Assembly: GCA_025656455.1 (NCBI GenBank)
Contig: JAHXHS010000004.1
Coordinates: 99,675-163,674 of the forward strand
Reading direction: 5' to 3'
Length of the DNA: 64,000 bases
Source of the DNA: Candidatus Thiodiazotropha sp. (ex Epidulcina cf. delphinae)
GTDB lineage: Bacteria > Pseudomonadota > Gammaproteobacteria > Chromatiales > Chromatiaceae
The position numbers were made by a program, and so were the translations under genes. Numbering within the stretch: the first letter of the stretch is position 1; every line of letters begins with the position of its first letter. This document shows, piece after piece, positions 42,463 through 51,999 of the stretch. The notes below the pieces were generated by a model that ran no database searches, had not been told where the DNA came from, and was given only the letters and a program-made list of their open reading frames with translations.

Positions 42463-42969
42463 ATGAGCGACTATGATATGATCCTGGATCTAGTCAGCGA
42501 AGACGACCAAGTGATCGGTAAGATGGAGAGTGAAGAAGCTCATAAATTGGGACTGCTGCACCGTGCAGTCCATATTCTGGTCATTAATCGGGAAGGAAAA
42601 ATCTATGTAAGAAAAAGAAGCATTGACCTGGAACTCTATCCCGGGGTTTGGACTACCTCAGTGGGTGAACATGTAAGAAGTGGACGACAATATGGGGAAG
42701 CCGCAGAAAACGCCCTAAAAGGGTTTCTTGGTTTAGCAACCACGCTCAGCCAGATCGGTAAAACCAGGGTCAAAGATGAGATAGAGAACGAGATGGTTAT
42801 GATCTACGAGACATTCGCCGATAAAATCCCCGATTTAAACCCTGAACATAGTGAGCAAGGCGAATTTCTCACCACAAAAGAGCTGGGTGCTCTTTTCAAG
42901 AAGGGGGCAACCACTCCCCATTTATCCGCAGCAATAAAATCATATTTACAATCTCTGAATCACGCTTAA
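42463..42969 (+). CDS. Nudix-fold protein lacking the catalytic glutamates
   Basis: 168 residues from ATG 42463 (GAGGGAG upstream). Starts like isopentenyl-diphosphate isomerase/YfcD-type Nudix proteins (DLVSEDDQVIGKMESEEAHK, LLHRAVHILVINREGKIYVRKRS, LYPGVWTTSVGEHV). The Nudix box would read GEHVRSGRQYGEAAENALKGFLGL: the REx2EExG core is replaced by NALKGFLG, so the metal-binding glutamates are missing. Possibly a non-catalytic nucleotide/ligand binder. Confidence 0.72.
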   Translation: MSDYDMILDLVSEDDQVIGKMESEEAHKLGLLHRAVHILVINREGKIYVRKRSIDLELYPGVWTTSVGEHVRSGRQYGEAAENALKGFLGLATTLSQIGKTRVKDEIENEMVMIYETFADKIPDLNPEHSEQGEFLTTKELGALFKKGATTPHLSAAIKSYLQSLNHA

Positions 42970-42999
42970 AGCAATAATTAACAGACTGTGGAGGAGAAG

Positions 43000-43476
43000 A
43001 TGACACTGACACTCAAATCGACCGCCTTCATCCATGGGGGTGAAATCCCGTCACAATACACCTGTGAAGGCATGGATTTATCACCGTCACTGGAATGGCT
43101 GGGTGTGCCCGAGAATGCCCGCAGTCTGGTTTTAATTGTTGACGACCCGGATGCGCCTGACCCAAAAGCCCCGAGAATGACATGGGTCCACTGGATTGTT
43201 TATAACATTCCGCCGGACGTAACGAGATTTGCCGATGGCGTCATATCTGCAACGCTTCCCATCGGTACAAAACAAGGTCTGAATGACTGGAAAAAGATCG
43301 GTTATGGCGGCCCCTGCCCACCGGTTGGCCGTCATCGCTATTTCCATAAGCTCTATGCCCTGGATACGGTGCTCGAGGGGATGGATCAACCAGACAAGGC
43401 GGATATTGAGACGGCTATGCGGGGACATATTCTTGAGCAAACAGAACTCATTGGGACCTACGAGAAACGCCGATAG
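43000..43476 (+). CDS. YbhB/YbcL family PEBP-like protein
   Basis: 158 residues. PEBP family marks: GEIPSQYTCEGMDLSPSLEW, LIVDDPDAPDP, WVHWIVYNIP, GYGGPCPPVGRHRYFHKLYALD. Ligand-pocket protein resembling Raf kinase inhibitor; bacterial function unknown. No signal peptide. ATG 43000 preceded by GGAGGAG. Confidence 0.92.
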   Translation: MTLTLKSTAFIHGGEIPSQYTCEGMDLSPSLEWLGVPENARSLVLIVDDPDAPDPKAPRMTWVHWIVYNIPPDVTRFADGVISATLPIGTKQGLNDWKKIGYGGPCPPVGRHRYFHKLYALDTVLEGMDQPDKADIETAMRGHILEQTELIGTYEKRR

Positions 43477-43509
43477 CCAGTGATTGCATCTTCAAGTGAA
43501 GGACACCGT

Positions 43510-46344
43510 ATGGAAGCAAATTCAGACATCTCTGCGATACTGCTTCAGACCGTACGGGAGCTAGCGGCTGAGATCCGTCCTGGCCAAATTTCCTCCCAGG
43601 CCATAACACTTGATAGTGCACTGGCGCGGGACCTTGGCCTGGACAGTCTGGCCAGGGTGGAATTGCTCAGCCGCATTGAACAACGCTTTGAGATCTCCAT
43701 ACCAGAGCAACTGTTTGCAGAAGCGGAAACGCCCCGTGATTTATTGCGGGCTGTTCTCAGTGCGGGTGCCGCCGGTAAGTCTTTTGCGTTATCTGAAACA
43801 AGCGAAATAAACCTGGGCGAGGCAGAGGCCGCGCCACATAGTGTGCAGACCTTGGCTGAGCTCCTGCATTGGCATGTGCTGGCGCATCCCCATCGCCCTC
43901 ATATTTGCCTATACCGTGATGACGATGAAGGCGAAACCCTGACTTATCTGCAGTTATGGGAGGGTGCAGAGCAGATAGCCGTCGGGTTGCAGCAACGTGG
44001 CTTGCAGGCAGGCGAGACGGTAGCCATCATGTTGCCTACCGGCAAGGCGTATTTCTTCAGCTTTTTCGGGATCCTGTTAGCAGGGGGAATCCCGGTTCCT
44101 ATTTATCCGCCAGTACGGCGCAGCCAGATCGAGGAGCATCTGCGCCGCCATGGAGGCATATTGTCCAATTGTCTCGCCATCATGCTGATCACAGTCCCTG
44201 AAGCCAGACATGTTGTACGGCTGCTTAAAAGCCAGGTGGATACACTACGCAGCATTGTCACCGTGGAGGAGCTGTCAAGCGAGACGGGTGAGTTGACCAT
44301 CCCTGTGCGCAGGGCGCAGGACATCGCATTCTTACAATATACCTCAGGCAGCACCGGGAATCCCAAGGGTGTGGTCTTGACCCATGCCAACCTGCTGACC
44401 AATATCCGCGTCATGGGTGCTGCGATGCGGGTCGACAGCTCCGATGTCTTTGTCAGTTGGTTGCCCCTTTATCATGACATGGGATTGATTGGGACTTGGC
44501 TGGGAAGCCTTTACTATGCGGCATTGTTTGTGGTTATGTCGCCACTTGCGTTTTTATCACGCCCCCAACGCTGGTTGTGGGCCATACATCGCTACGGCGG
44601 AACGCTCTCGGCGGCTCCAAACTTCGGATATGAACTCTGCTTGCGCAAGATCAGTGATGCTGACCTTGAAGGCCTCAATCTTGCCAGTTGGCGGGCGGCC
44701 TTCAATGGGGCTGAGGCAGTAAGCCCCGAAACCATGCTGAACTTTCATAAACGGTTCGGACCCTACGGGCTGCGAGGGGAATCACTGATGCCGGTGTATG
44801 GGCTCGCGGAGGCTTCGGTCGGGTTAGCCTTTCCCCCCCTGGGACGTGGAATAGTCATCGATCGAATCCAGCGTGAACCATTTATGCGTTCCGGCCGCGC
44901 CATTCCAGCCGACGCGGCCGATGCCAAGGCACAGCACTTTGTGGCCAGTGGTCAGCCACTGGCAGGCCATCAAATCCGCATTATTGACCAGACGGGTCAC
45001 GAACTTCCTGATCGCCAGGAGGGGCAACTCCAGTTTCGCGGGCCATCCGCCACCAGCGGATATTTTCGCAACCCTGAGGAGACCGGCCGGCTGTTTGATG
45101 GAGAATGGCTGAATTCGGGAGACCTGGCCTATATGGTGGGTGGGGATGTGTATATTACCGGACGCAGCAAGGATATTATCATTCGCGCCGGGCGGAATAT
45201 CTATCCTGATGAGCTGGAAGAAGCCGTGGGTAATATCCCCGGGATACGAAAAGGGCGTGTGGCGGTCTTTGCCAGCAGTGATCCCGCTTCAGGTACGGAG
45301 CGGTTAGTGTTGATGGCGGAAACCCGGCAACAAGCAGCCGAGTCTCTGGAGCAGCTACGCTTACAGATTCACATGATTGCCACAGACCTGGTTGAGACAG
45401 CGCCCGATGAGGTGGTTCTGGCTCCACCCAATACCGTGCTCAAGACATCGAGCGGCAAGATTCGGCGTGCGGCAAGCCGGGAAGTCTACGAAGGCGGTCG
45501 GGTCGGCAAGCGACAAAAATCATTTGCCTGGCAACTGACCCGGCTGGCGTTGGCAGGTATCGGCCCACAGTTGCGCCGCACTCGGCAGACCTTGTCAGTC
45601 ATATTCTACGGGCTCTATGCCCGCATGCTGTTTTGGATCCATGCGCCTGTTGTCTGGCTGGCGGCGGCAATACTGCCACGAATTTCCTGGCGCTGGGCCG
45701 CCATACGCGCGGGAGCTCGCCTGCTGGCATGGGCTTCGGGCACGCCGCTCAGGGTCCAGGGCTTGGAGCATCTGCCGCCGGCCGGACAGCCCTGCGTGTT
45801 TGTGGCAAATCACGCCAGTTATCTTGACGGTCCAGTCCTGGTGGCAGCGCTAACCCGGCCATTCAGTTTTGTCGCCAAGGCCGAATTACTGCAACGCTTG
45901 ATTCCGCGCGTTTTCTTGCATCGTATCCAGGCGGAGTTCGTTGAGCGGTTTGATCAGCAAAAGGGGATTGCCGACGCCCATCGCCTGGCCAAAGCAGCAC
46001 GGCAAGGACAATCACTGCTGTTTTTTCCCGAAGGCACCTTCACCCGCATGTCCGGGCTGCTCCCCTTTCACATGGGGGCCTTTGTCGCCGCCGCCGAGGC
46101 GAGTCTGCCGGTTGTACCTATCACCATTCGCGGCACCCGCTCCATTTTGCGCGCTGACGCCTGGTTCCCTCATCATGGCGCTATTACGGTAAACTTTGGC
46201 CAGCCCATCTATCCGGAAACGGTAACAGAAGAAACAACTGAAAGTGATTGGGCGATTGCCGTGAAACTGCGCAATGCTTCGCGTCAGGATATCCTGCGTC
46301 ATTGTGGCGAAACTGATCTGGCGCATGAAGAGCCATCCATTTAA
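43510..46344 (+). CDS. ACP - AMP-ligase (FAAL-like) - PlsC acyltransferase fusion
   Basis: 944 residues from ATG 43510 (GAAGGA upstream; GTG 43480 possible). Three domains: acyl carrier at about 1-80 with phosphopantetheine Ser46 (LGLDSLARVEL); adenylating domain at about 110-690 with YTSGSTGNPKGVVLTH near 277 and the fatty-acyl-AMP-ligase style end (GRSKDIIIRAGRNIYPDELEE); a membrane-binding stretch (about 695-745); and a PlsC/LPLAT acyltransferase with NHASYLDG near 767 and FFPEGTFTR near 840. It may activate a free fatty acid, load its own ACP and transfer it to a lysolipid or glycolipid, by analogy to Aas-like proteins. Confidence 0.88.
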   Translation: MEANSDISAILLQTVRELAAEIRPGQISSQAITLDSALARDLGLDSLARVELLSRIEQRFEISIPEQLFAEAETPRDLLRAVLSAGAAGKSFALSETSEINLGEAEAAPHSVQTLAELLHWHVLAHPHRPHICLYRDDDEGETLTYLQLWEGAEQIAVGLQQRGLQAGETVAIMLPTGKAYFFSFFGILLAGGIPVPIYPPVRRSQIEEHLRRHGGILSNCLAIMLITVPEARHVVRLLKSQVDTLRSIVTVEELSSETGELTIPVRRAQDIAFLQYTSGSTGNPKGVVLTHANLLTNIRVMGAAMRVDSSDVFVSWLPLYHDMGLIGTWLGSLYYAALFVVMSPLAFLSRPQRWLWAIHRYGGTLSAAPNFGYELCLRKISDADLEGLNLASWRAAFNGAEAVSPETMLNFHKRFGPYGLRGESLMPVYGLAEASVGLAFPPLGRGIVIDRIQREPFMRSGRAIPADAADAKAQHFVASGQPLAGHQIRIIDQTGHELPDRQEGQLQFRGPSATSGYFRNPEETGRLFDGEWLNSGDLAYMVGGDVYITGRSKDIIIRAGRNIYPDELEEAVGNIPGIRKGRVAVFASSDPASGTERLVLMAETRQQAAESLEQLRLQIHMIATDLVETAPDEVVLAPPNTVLKTSSGKIRRAASREVYEGGRVGKRQKSFAWQLTRLALAGIGPQLRRTRQTLSVIFYGLYARMLFWIHAPVVWLAAAILPRISWRWAAIRAGARLLAWASGTPLRVQGLEHLPPAGQPCVFVANHASYLDGPVLVAALTRPFSFVAKAELLQRLIPRVFLHRIQAEFVERFDQQKGIADAHRLAKAARQGQSLLFFPEGTFTRMSGLLPFHMGAFVAAAEASLPVVPITIRGTRSILRADAWFPHHGAITVNFGQPIYPETVTEETTESDWAIAVKLRNASRQDILRHCGETDLAHEEPSI

Positions 46345-46490
46345 CTCAAGTTTCGGAGTTCAAAATGGCGAAAAACAGCAGTTGTGTACCAGCATCAAGT
46401 ACCGAATCGCACACAGGCGCTAAGACATAATCCGCTTCCATCCCACTGCGTTTGGTAAAACCTGCGCATATGAACTCCGAAACTTTAGTT
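46343..46490. repeat. Short inverted repeat pair AACTCAAGTTTCGGAGTTCA
   Basis: AACTCAAGTTTCGGAGTTCA at 46343-46362 and TGAACTCCGAAACTTTAGTT at 46471-46490 are inverted copies (one change) enclosing about 108 bases without coding character. TGAACTCCGAAACTTGAGT also occurs at 11613-11631. The left arm abuts the stop codon of the fusion gene. Confidence 0.7.
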
Positions 46491-46529
46491 ACTAACCCGA
46501 ACGTAGGTTAGTACAAGACCATCGTCAAT

Positions 46530-49500
46530 TCACAGTTCATCACAAAGTGATTTAAGCAGTTCGATTTTGGCAGGATAAGCATTCAGTAGTTGTTGCATGC
46601 CAACAATATCGAAGACATCTACCCGCTCAATCAGCTGTGAGGCATAGGTATCGAGTGGCATAATATCGTAGCGACGCGCAATTTTACCGATATCTTTTGC
46701 AAAATCTTTAATGTGCGATAGGTTATTGCTCTTTTTCGCAAGTTCCCAGTTACCGTAGATAGTGTTTTCTAGTGCTTGCAGTATTTTCGGCAACGCTGCT
46801 TTAGCCTTTTCAGAGAGGATAATGGTCTTTTCTTGTTCTGTCCCAAGCTCTATCTCCTTATGTGCAAGGAATCGGGCAAGCTCCTTGAAAAGATCCGTTC
46901 TCAAAACCGGTTTCCGTAAATAACCGTCAAAATTTTCGCTACGGATACGTTGGTGTTCATCTTTCATCACCGATGCAGTCAATGCAATGATCGGAACTTC
47001 CGAGGACGCTTTAATCGTTCTTGCTGCTTCATAACCGTCCATTTCGGGCATGCGAATATCCATCAGTATCAGGTCCACTGGATGTGTCTTTGTCATCTTG
47101 ACCGCGATTTGGCCGTTTTCGGCTTCCATCGTTTGAATATTGGTTGCTACAAAATTCTCTTTGACAAGGTCCCGGTTATTTTTCACATCATCAACGATCA
47201 GAACAACAGCATTCTCAAACACAATGGCATTCGGGTCAAAAAACAATGCTTCATCTGCCATCTCAGCCATTTCGCTTGAGACATCAACATCATGAAGTTG
47301 TACTGTAAACTCTGCGCCTTTGCCGATCTCACTGGTAATGCTTATTTCGCCGTCCATCGCTTCGGTAAGGCGTTTGGTAATAGCCAAACCCAGCCCTGTG
47401 CCGCCGAATTTAGTGCTGTTTTGCCCCTCTTGCTGCTCGAAGAGGTTGAAAATACGCTCTTGCTGATCTTTTGGTATACCGATGCCGGTATCCTTGACAC
47501 CGAATATCAGGTCAATTCTGCTGTCGCCTTCGCGTGCAAGTTTATTGGCAAATAGCCTGATATGACCATCATCTGTAAATTTCACTGCATTACCTAGAAG
47601 GTTAAAGACAATTTGACGGATGCGGGTCTCATCCAGTAATAGCGCTTCAGGCAGTTTGGGATCGATTACAATAACCAGCTCAAGACCCTTATTGCGGATC
47701 TTCATCGTGAAGATATCGGCGATATCCTTGAAAAGATCATGTGGATTGACCGGGCGCTTGTCGATTTCCATTTTACCGGCCTGGATTTTTGAAAGGTCCA
47801 GAATGTCATTGATCAACATCATCAATGTATTGCCCGCGGAACGTATCGTTTTAACAAACGCATGCAGTCGTTTGTCTGTAATCTGCTCATCGAGCAATTC
47901 GGTAAAACCCAAAATCGCGTTCATTGGGGTGCGGATTTCATGCGACATATTGGCCAAAAAGGCTGATTTGGCCTTATTTGCCATTTCGGCGCTCTTTTTG
48001 GCTTTTTTCAGCGCCTTTTCTGTCATTTTCATATCGCTGATATCGAAGATAAATCCATCAAGGTAACTGATCTCATTATCCTCGTTACAAACAGCATGAC
48101 CCTTTTCGTGTACCCAACGAATGCCGTTATTCTTGTGGGCTATGCGGTAGTCCATTGACCAGTTTCGCTCTTCTTCTAGTGCAGTAGTGATTTCACGCTC
48201 GATACGTGTTTTATCTTCTGGGTGTATGATTGCCGAATAGGACGTGGCTTTATTCTCAATAAAGATTCCCGCATCATAGCCGCTGATCTCTTTGATGGCG
48301 TCACTGATATACAGCATCGTGCGCCGGTCGTCATGAACGCTGCGGTATGCCGCACCCGGAATGTTTTCCACCAAAGACTTAAATTGCTGCTGCGAACTGT
48401 GTAACCAGGCTTCAGATTGTTTTCGACGTGCAATTTCACGAGAAAGCTTCCGGTTCCAGAAAAGTGCGCCGACAATAATAACTAATGCCACAACAGCAAT
48501 CTGCCACACCAGTGAGTAATCGACCAAGGGCTTTGCCAGTGAGACCCACTTGCGATAGATTTCACTCGCTTCATCCGGTGTAATGGTTGCCAGTGACTTG
48601 TTAAAAATTGAACGTAACTCGGGATGTTCCTTGCTCACTCCAATACGTAGGTTGTAGCTATAAGGCGTTCCACCGGAGATCTTCAAATTACTAAGAACGA
48701 GGCGTTCAGCAAAATATTCAAATGTCGCAATATCTATGACAAATGCGTCTGTGACTCCACGCGAAAGAGCGCGCAACCCTTCTTCCGCCGTTTTAAACAG
48801 CATAAGGTTCAAGTGTGGATAATCTTGTTCTATATATGTTTGGGATATATACCTATCTACCGTTGCGATGCTACGATCTTTGAAAAAATCCAGATCGTTG
48901 ACGAAACTGATATCATTGCGTGTCACAATGACAAAATCCATCTTCAGGTAAGGGTCAGTAAAGTCCATTATCTTGGCGCGTTCATCGCTGTAATTCAGTG
49001 CATCAAGAACCTTCACCTCTTTATCTTGCATCAATTGCAGCGCTTCACCCCAACTGTTGCTCTTTTGAATCGTAAACTTTAAACCACTCCGCGCTTCGAG
49101 TAGTTTAAAAAAATCGGGTGCGATACCGCGGTATTTTCCTGATTCGTCAAAAAAGGAGACCGGCGGCCAACTCGGGTCACCGGCAAGAGCGACCACAGGG
49201 TGCTCTTTCACCCATTTCCTCTCTTTTTGATTCAGCTGTATGACGGTCTTTGATGATAGAGTCTTCCATCGTTCTCGAATTTCGTTATGCTCTTCAGTGG
49301 AAATACTCTTGAGTACTTTTTCAATGATGCCATGAAGTAGTGTCTGCTCTTTTGCGATCGCAACAGAGACACTGGTCTCCATATCCGGTAATTTTGAAAC
49401 GATTTTCAGATTGGTGATCATTTTTCGGTTAATTGTATAAGTGGCGACAGCCAGATTACCAACATAGGCATCCGCGCTTCCATATACTACGGCCTCCAGC

Positions 49501-50804
49501 GACGCTTCGTTGGAGGTTGAAAGATGCAGGTTAATCTCAGGGTAGCGGTTTCTTAGCCACTCATGCATGTATGAATCTTTGTTCACCGATACTGTAAGGC
49601 CAAACAGGTCCTCGATTATATGGATTCCTTCCAGCTCTTTATTGATGATAATAGCGGTTGGAACCGTCAGGTACGGACTACTGAAAAGAAGAAACTTCTG
49701 GCGCTCCGGCGTCTCTACCACGCTGGCCAGTCCGTCAAGCTTCCCCGCTCTCATTTGCTCCATAACCTTGGACCAGACATCCGGTTTCACTTCAATTTGC
49801 AAGCCGGTACGTTCCTGGATAATGCGTATATATTCCGACGCAACTCCGGTATGCCCGCCTTCGCTGTCAGCGAAATCAAAAGGCGCCCATTGGAAGTCAG
49901 CCCCAAATACCAATTTGGGATGCCTTTCGATCCACGCCTTCTCTTTTGTGCTTAGATCAATATCAATGGCTGTAGGTATGTGTTCGAATGTTAGCCACTT
50001 TTGCTCAATCCGTTGCTTTTGTAATGTCGTAAGACTTTCAAGACCTTTTTGTAAAATTGTGTGTAAGTGCGCCTGGTCATCATGCACCGTCATATGTAGT
50101 GCATCGTGTCTAAATCCAGGCATAGGCTTAAATGGTTTGATGTTAGAGACAAAGTGCTCTTTTAACTTATGATTGATTACGGCATAGCTGTCTACGATTG
50201 CGTCCGCTCTTCCTTCAAGCACCGCATATATGGCACTGTCAAGCGTGTCGGTTTCTAATAGGGTGATTTTGGGAAAATTGGTTCTGATGTGTATCGCGCT
50301 GGCATAGCCTTTGGGTATTGCTATGCGTTTTCCGTTCAGATCTTCAATTGCGGAAATATCCAGGTCATCTCTGATGAAGATATATTCCCAGATTGTGTGA
50401 TAAGACTGGGTATAGCGGCTAAAGGATTCACGCTCTTTGGAGTAGAGGGCCGCTGGAAGCACATCGATGGTACCCTGGCGAAACCCCTCTAAAAGCTCGA
50501 ACCATTTCCCTTTGTGATGGACGATTTCAAATCCATATCGATCGGCAATAATCTTCAGATAGTCATGTGATATCCCTGATACCTTTCCGTCAGGATCAAT
50601 AAAGTCAAAGGGGGCCCAGTCATATTCCACACCAACATGAATGACAGGATGTTCACTAATCCAGAGATGCTCCTCAACGGTCAGTTCCGAAGATGGAGCA
50701 GAGGCGGCGGAAAATCCGGATACGGCAACTAAAAGTAGGAGTAAGAGCTGAAAAAAGTATTCAGCGGACGTATGTTTTTTGGACAATCTGAACGAATTCA
50801 TCAA
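46530..50804 (-). CDS. BvgS/EvgS-like hybrid histidine kinase with three SBP_bac_3 domains
   Basis: 1424 residues. Signal/anchor about 17-36; three tandem periplasmic binding domains (about 50-275, 290-515, 530-755), each opening with a HP-x-V-x(V/F/L) strand and a PxxF/PxSFxD motif (APFDFIDPDG, APFDFADSEG, PPVSFFDESG); membrane helix at about 765-784; PAS/PAC at about 800-925; HisKA with His955 (SHEIRTPMNAILGF); HATPase (GNAVKFTDDG, GTGLGLAITKRL); REC domain with Asp1249 (LILMDIRMPEMDG); a helical C-terminus without an obvious HPt His. Senses small molecules such as amino acids. Its start overlaps the response regulator by 44 bases. Confidence 0.93.
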   Translation of the reverse strand: MMNSFRLSKKHTSAEYFFQLLLLLLVAVSGFSAASAPSSELTVEEHLWISEHPVIHVGVEYDWAPFDFIDPDGKVSGISHDYLKIIADRYGFEIVHHKGKWFELLEGFRQGTIDVLPAALYSKERESFSRYTQSYHTIWEYIFIRDDLDISAIEDLNGKRIAIPKGYASAIHIRTNFPKITLLETDTLDSAIYAVLEGRADAIVDSYAVINHKLKEHFVSNIKPFKPMPGFRHDALHMTVHDDQAHLHTILQKGLESLTTLQKQRIEQKWLTFEHIPTAIDIDLSTKEKAWIERHPKLVFGADFQWAPFDFADSEGGHTGVASEYIRIIQERTGLQIEVKPDVWSKVMEQMRAGKLDGLASVVETPERQKFLLFSSPYLTVPTAIIINKELEGIHIIEDLFGLTVSVNKDSYMHEWLRNRYPEINLHLSTSNEASLEAVVYGSADAYVGNLAVATYTINRKMITNLKIVSKLPDMETSVSVAIAKEQTLLHGIIEKVLKSISTEEHNEIRERWKTLSSKTVIQLNQKERKWVKEHPVVALAGDPSWPPVSFFDESGKYRGIAPDFFKLLEARSGLKFTIQKSNSWGEALQLMQDKEVKVLDALNYSDERAKIMDFTDPYLKMDFVIVTRNDISFVNDLDFFKDRSIATVDRYISQTYIEQDYPHLNLMLFKTAEEGLRALSRGVTDAFVIDIATFEYFAERLVLSNLKISGGTPYSYNLRIGVSKEHPELRSIFNKSLATITPDEASEIYRKWVSLAKPLVDYSLVWQIAVVALVIIVGALFWNRKLSREIARRKQSEAWLHSSQQQFKSLVENIPGAAYRSVHDDRRTMLYISDAIKEISGYDAGIFIENKATSYSAIIHPEDKTRIEREITTALEEERNWSMDYRIAHKNNGIRWVHEKGHAVCNEDNEISYLDGFIFDISDMKMTEKALKKAKKSAEMANKAKSAFLANMSHEIRTPMNAILGFTELLDEQITDKRLHAFVKTIRSAGNTLMMLINDILDLSKIQAGKMEIDKRPVNPHDLFKDIADIFTMKIRNKGLELVIVIDPKLPEALLLDETRIRQIVFNLLGNAVKFTDDGHIRLFANKLAREGDSRIDLIFGVKDTGIGIPKDQQERIFNLFEQQEGQNSTKFGGTGLGLAITKRLTEAMDGEISITSEIGKGAEFTVQLHDVDVSSEMAEMADEALFFDPNAIVFENAVVLIVDDVKNNRDLVKENFVATNIQTMEAENGQIAVKMTKTHPVDLILMDIRMPEMDGYEAARTIKASSEVPIIALTASVMKDEHQRIRSENFDGYLRKPVLRTDLFKELARFLAHKEIELGTEQEKTIILSEKAKAALPKILQALENTIYGNWELAKKSNNLSHIKDFAKDIGKIARRYDIMPLDTYASQLIERVDVFDIVGMQQLLNAYPAKIELLKSLCDEL

Positions 50805-51819
50805 GATGTTCCATAAATATATCGACTAATTGCGGGTCAAATTGTTTTCCTCTGTGCTCATTTATATAACTTACCGCCTTATCTATACTCCAAGCTTTTT
50901 TATAGGCTCGTTTGTGGGTGATCGCTTCAAAAACATCAGCCAGCGCAACAATCCTGCCATAGAGGTGTATCTCTTCCCCTTTTAAGCCTCTAGGATATCC
51001 GCTTCCATCCCATTTTTCATGATGTTCATAGGCAATGATATCTGCGGTTTTTAATGTTTTTCTCTTTGAATGCTTGAGTATCTTATGGCCTTCTGCCGAA
51101 TGCCCTTTGACGATGAGATATTCTTCATCAGTAAGGCGACCAGGCTTTTGGATGATTGCGGGAGGGATGGCCATCTTTCCCAAATCATGTAGAGGTGTTG
51201 CGTGATAAATTGTCTCTGCGTCTTCTTCTTTTAAACTCGGATGATAATGGGCCAACAGGTATGATAGCTCCGAAACCCGACGTGAATGCTGGCCTGTTTC
51301 ATCAGATACGGATTCTATCAAGCCTGTCATTGCATAGATCATCTCTTTTTGACTCTCTTCCAGTTCGCTTAACATACGCTTCTCAGCAAACCTCGCCTTT
51401 GACTTCAATTCAAGATTATGTTGGTGGAGCACCTTTTTTGCGGTATATAGTTCGAGGTGGTTTTTGACGCGGGCCAGCAGCTCAGTCGGATGGAATGGTT
51501 TCGTCAGGTAATCAACCGCTCCCTCTACAAAGCCCCTGGAAATCGAGTCCGCATCGACCTTGGCGGTAAGAAAAATTACAGGGATATCCTTCGTCTTCTC
51601 ATCGGCCTTCAGGCGGCGGCAGACCTCGAAACCATCGATACCCGGCATCATGATATCAAGAAGAACCAGATCAAAACGGTCATTTTCGATAATTGTTAAC
51701 GCTTCTTCCCCATTTGTTGCAAAGGAGAAGTAATAGTTTTCCTCTTTGAGGATGTTCATGGCAACTTGAATGTTGTCTGGAACGTCATCAACGATAAGAA
51801 CACGATATGAGAGATCCAT
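50761..51819 (-). CDS. Response regulator with HD-GYP domain (c-di-GMP phosphodiesterase)
   Basis: 352 residues. REC domain with Asp55 (LVLLDIMMPGIDG) and Lys in YLTKPFHP; coiled linker (about 120-165); HD-GYP domain with His211-Asp212 (LHDLGKMAIP), HEKWDGSGYPRGLKGEEIHL containing GYP 274-276, and ADVFEAITHKRAYK. Predicted to hydrolyse c-di-GMP when phosphorylated. First gene of a two-gene unit with the hybrid kinase, 44-base overlap. Confidence 0.94.
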   Translation of the reverse strand: MDLSYRVLIVDDVPDNIQVAMNILKEENYYFSFATNGEEALTIIENDRFDLVLLDIMMPGIDGFEVCRRLKADEKTKDIPVIFLTAKVDADSISRGFVEGAVDYLTKPFHPTELLARVKNHLELYTAKKVLHQHNLELKSKARFAEKRMLSELEESQKEMIYAMTGLIESVSDETGQHSRRVSELSYLLAHYHPSLKEEDAETIYHATPLHDLGKMAIPPAIIQKPGRLTDEEYLIVKGHSAEGHKILKHSKRKTLKTADIIAYEHHEKWDGSGYPRGLKGEEIHLYGRIVALADVFEAITHKRAYKKAWSIDKAVSYINEHRGKQFDPQLVDIFMEHLDEFVQIVQKTYVR

Positions 51820-51999
51820 AAGTCAATCTCTATATAATTAATTGATGACTTATTATAGCAGCTAGGCAATATAGGGTAATTCTTCTCATTGCCCTTGGTC
51901 TACTTTGTCTATAATATTCAGGGATTTGAAGACATATATAGATGAATGACTTCATCTTCAACATGCTTCAGATTCATAATGTTATTGTAGCGTCTCCAA

